A program made the translations under genes and the position numbers. A stretch of 64,000 bases of DNA, from contig DASXCQ010000033.1 of the NCBI GenBank assembly GCA_036491115.1, positions 1-64,000 of the forward strand, read 5' to 3'. The stretch's first letter is position 1, and each line of letters begins with the position of its first letter. Under the pieces are notes generated by a model, which saw nothing but the letters and a program-made list of their open reading frames with translations, searched no databases and was not told the origin of the DNA. This document shows, in pieces, positions 62,549-64,000 of the stretch. Origin of the DNA: DATEPR01 sp036491115. Lineage in GTDB: Bacteria > Actinomycetota > Actinomycetes > Mycobacteriales > Pseudonocardiaceae.

Positions 62549-64000
62549 TCAGCGGAGTGCGTCTGTCCTTCTCGATCGAATCCGTTGGTAGACCTTCACG
62601 TACGCCGCACCGGGGTGGTTCCAGGAGTGGTCGGCGCGCATGGCGTTGGCGGCCAGCCGGTTGAACGCGGCCGGCGCGGTGAACCACAGGTCCATCGCCC
62701 GGCTCAGTGCCGACTCGACGGCCTGGTTGTCGGTGTGATTGAAGGAGAAGCCGTTGCGCTCGGCCACCGGCCGCGACGAGTGGTCCTGGTCGAACACCGT
62801 GTCGACCATGCCGCCGGTCGCCCGCACGACCGGCACCGTGCCGTAGCGCAGCGCGGTCAGCGGAGCCAGGCCACACGGCTCGAACATACTGGGCACGACG
62901 AGAATGTCCGCGCCCGCGTAGACCAGGTGGGCCAACTCCTCCCGGTAGCCGATTTCCAGATGGACGTCGGGGTTGTCGTTCAGATGCTGTTTCAGATGCC
63001 AGAAGTGGTCGTTGATGCCCGCGTCCTGCGAGGGGTCGCCGAGCAGCACGAACTGCCCGCCGTTGGCCAAGGCGTAGAACAGGGCGTGGTGCACCAGGTG
63101 CATGCCCTTCTGCGGGTCGAGCCTGCCCAGATAGGCCACGATCGGTCCGTCGGACTCCCTCAGCCAGAACCGGTCCCGCAGCGCCTTGGTGGCGATCTGC
63201 TTGCCGTCCAACGCAGCCGCGGTGTACGGCGCGGGGATCAGCGGGTCGATCTCGGGGTTCCACGTGTGGTAGTCGACGCCGTTCAGAATCCCGGTGAACT
63301 TGTGTCCGTGCCGGCGCAGCGTGTCGTTCATACCGTTGCCGTGTTCGGTTTCCAGCACCTCGACCGCGTGCCGCGGCGACACCGTCGTGACATGGTCGGC
63401 GTAGCCGATCCCGCCGCGCAGCAGATTCACCCCGCCCGGCGTGCCGTCACCGAGCCGGTCGGGCTGGCAGAAGAACTCCGGCCGACCCAGCCCCGTCGCC
63501 CACAGCACATGTTCATCGGTCCCGCCCTGGTGACCGAAATTGTGCACGGTGTAGCACACCCGCTGGTCCGGCATGTCCCACTGATACTGCTCGCGCAACA
63601 GCACCGGCACCAGTCCGGTCTGCCAGTCGTGGCAGTGGATGACATCCGGTCGCCTGCCCGACTGGTACAGGAACTCCACGGCTGCCTTGGCGAAGAACGC
63701 GAACCGGTCCACGTCGTCGTGATAGCCGTACGGCCGGTCGCGCACGAAGAAGTTGTCCGGCGAATGCGGCTCGATGAAGAAGCACCTGCGGCCGTACACG
63801 AAGCCCGACCACACCGCGCACCGCACCGCGCCGTCGAACCAGGGGACCCACAGGTCCTGATGGGCGAGGTACAGGCCCCAGATGTCGCCGTAGCGCATGC
63901 ACCCGTATTTGGGGAGCACGATCTCCACCTCGTTGCCGCGGATCTCGATCTCCCGGCTCAGCCCGAACACCATGTCCCCCAGGCCGCCCGCCTTGGCGAC
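62549..64000 (-). CDS. glgA: Glycogen synthase, GT5 family (N-terminus outside window)
   Basis: 483 residues visible, running off the right edge. It begins inside the ADP-glucose-binding KxGGLGD motif (AKAGGLGDM). Other motifs: HCHDWQTGLVPV, CYTVHNFGHQG and GILNGVDYHTWNPEID. The C-terminal donor domain has YLGRLDPQKGMHLV, and the catalytic E-x7-E motif is in PSMFEPCGLAPLTALRYGT. Transfers glucose from ADP-glucose to glycogen; GT5 clearly, ADP preference inferred. Confidence 0.85.
   Translation of the reverse strand, partial: VAKAGGLGDMVFGLSREIEIRGNEVEIVLPKYGCMRYGDIWGLYLAHQDLWVPWFDGAVRCAVWSGFVYGRRCFFIEPHSPDNFFVRDRPYGYHDDVDRFAFFAKAAVEFLYQSGRRPDVIHCHDWQTGLVPVLLREQYQWDMPDQRVCYTVHNFGHQGGTDEHVLWATGLGRPEFFCQPDRLGDGTPGGVNLLRGGIGYADHVTTVSPRHAVEVLETEHGNGMNDTLRRHGHKFTGILNGVDYHTWNPEIDPLIPAPYTAAALDGKQIATKALRDRFWLRESDGPIVAYLGRLDPQKGMHLVHHALFYALANGGQFVLLGDPSQDAGINDHFWHLKQHLNDNPDVHLEIGYREELAHLVYAGADILVVPSMFEPCGLAPLTALRYGTVPVVRATGGMVDTVFDQDHSSRPVAERNGFSFNHTDNQAVESALSRAMDLWFTAPAAFNRLAANAMRADHSWNHPGAAYVKVYQRIRSRRTDALR

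Overview
The window is high-GC DNA from an actinomycete. The evidence is GTG starts, GTGA/ATGA overlaps between genes, mycothiol- and F420-linked enzymes (MDMPI family, Ddn-type, LLM-type), twin-arginine leaders and many TetR, LacI, GntR, MocR and PucR regulators. A member of the Pseudonocardiales is a reasonable guess, but no rRNA or housekeeping marker fixes the taxon. I saw no tRNA, rRNA, CRISPR array, transposase or phage module. Apart from the glycogen synthase cut by the right edge, the content is accessory metabolism, regulation and transport.

Layout. 1-7.6 kb: SnoaL-like and NmrA-like genes with an SDR remnant, a secreted BNR-repeat protein, a TcmP-like protein, a response-regulator remnant, hypotheticals and a mycothiol-dependent isomerase-family gene. 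7.6-11.8 kb: a molybdo-hydroxylase (IorA/IorB type) with a PucR-type regulator. 12-18 kb: BNR protein plus MoaD-like protein, a nucleotidyltransferase-like protein, a frameshifted RibD/DHFR-like gene, and a cysteine-dioxygenase/MocR divergon. 18-28.7 kb: an LLM oxidoreductase and a Dpp-type ABC importer, LacI regulator and GH5-like glycosidase that share an operator. 28.8-35.6 kb: MFS exporter, esterase, Ddn-type enzyme, second SnoaL-like protein, large LuxR (LAL) regulator and a small conserved protein. 35.6-45.1 kb: aquaporin, then a sugar-acid type catabolic cluster (three Gfo/Idh/MocA genes, GntR, hydroxyacid dehydrogenase, DapA-like, TldD/TldE) in which several genes have lost internal or terminal parts. 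45-53 kb: TetR/P450 divergon, an agglutinin-like cysteine protease, TetR/DUF998, a VOC protein and small membrane proteins. 53-60 kb: a copper-type set (CopC, TPR protein, multicopper oxidase, CopD). 60-64 kb: a broken S9 peptidase, an S4 RNA-binding protein, fused ArsR/MFS remnants and glgA.

The most unusual signal is a composite site, TCACC-N7-GGTGA-N7-TCACC, present four times with identical spacing (38, 28815, 30601, 35295). It lies upstream of the SnoaL/NmrA pair, the MFS exporter, the esterase-Ddn-SnoaL-LuxR operon, and the small 71-residue gene. I infer one regulon, probably run by the LAL regulator at 32593-35286. A second system is the LacI block shared by the importer and glycosidase. 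A third theme is gene decay: about ten genes are truncated, frameshifted or internally deleted in 64 kb, several by in-frame loss of the middle of the gene.
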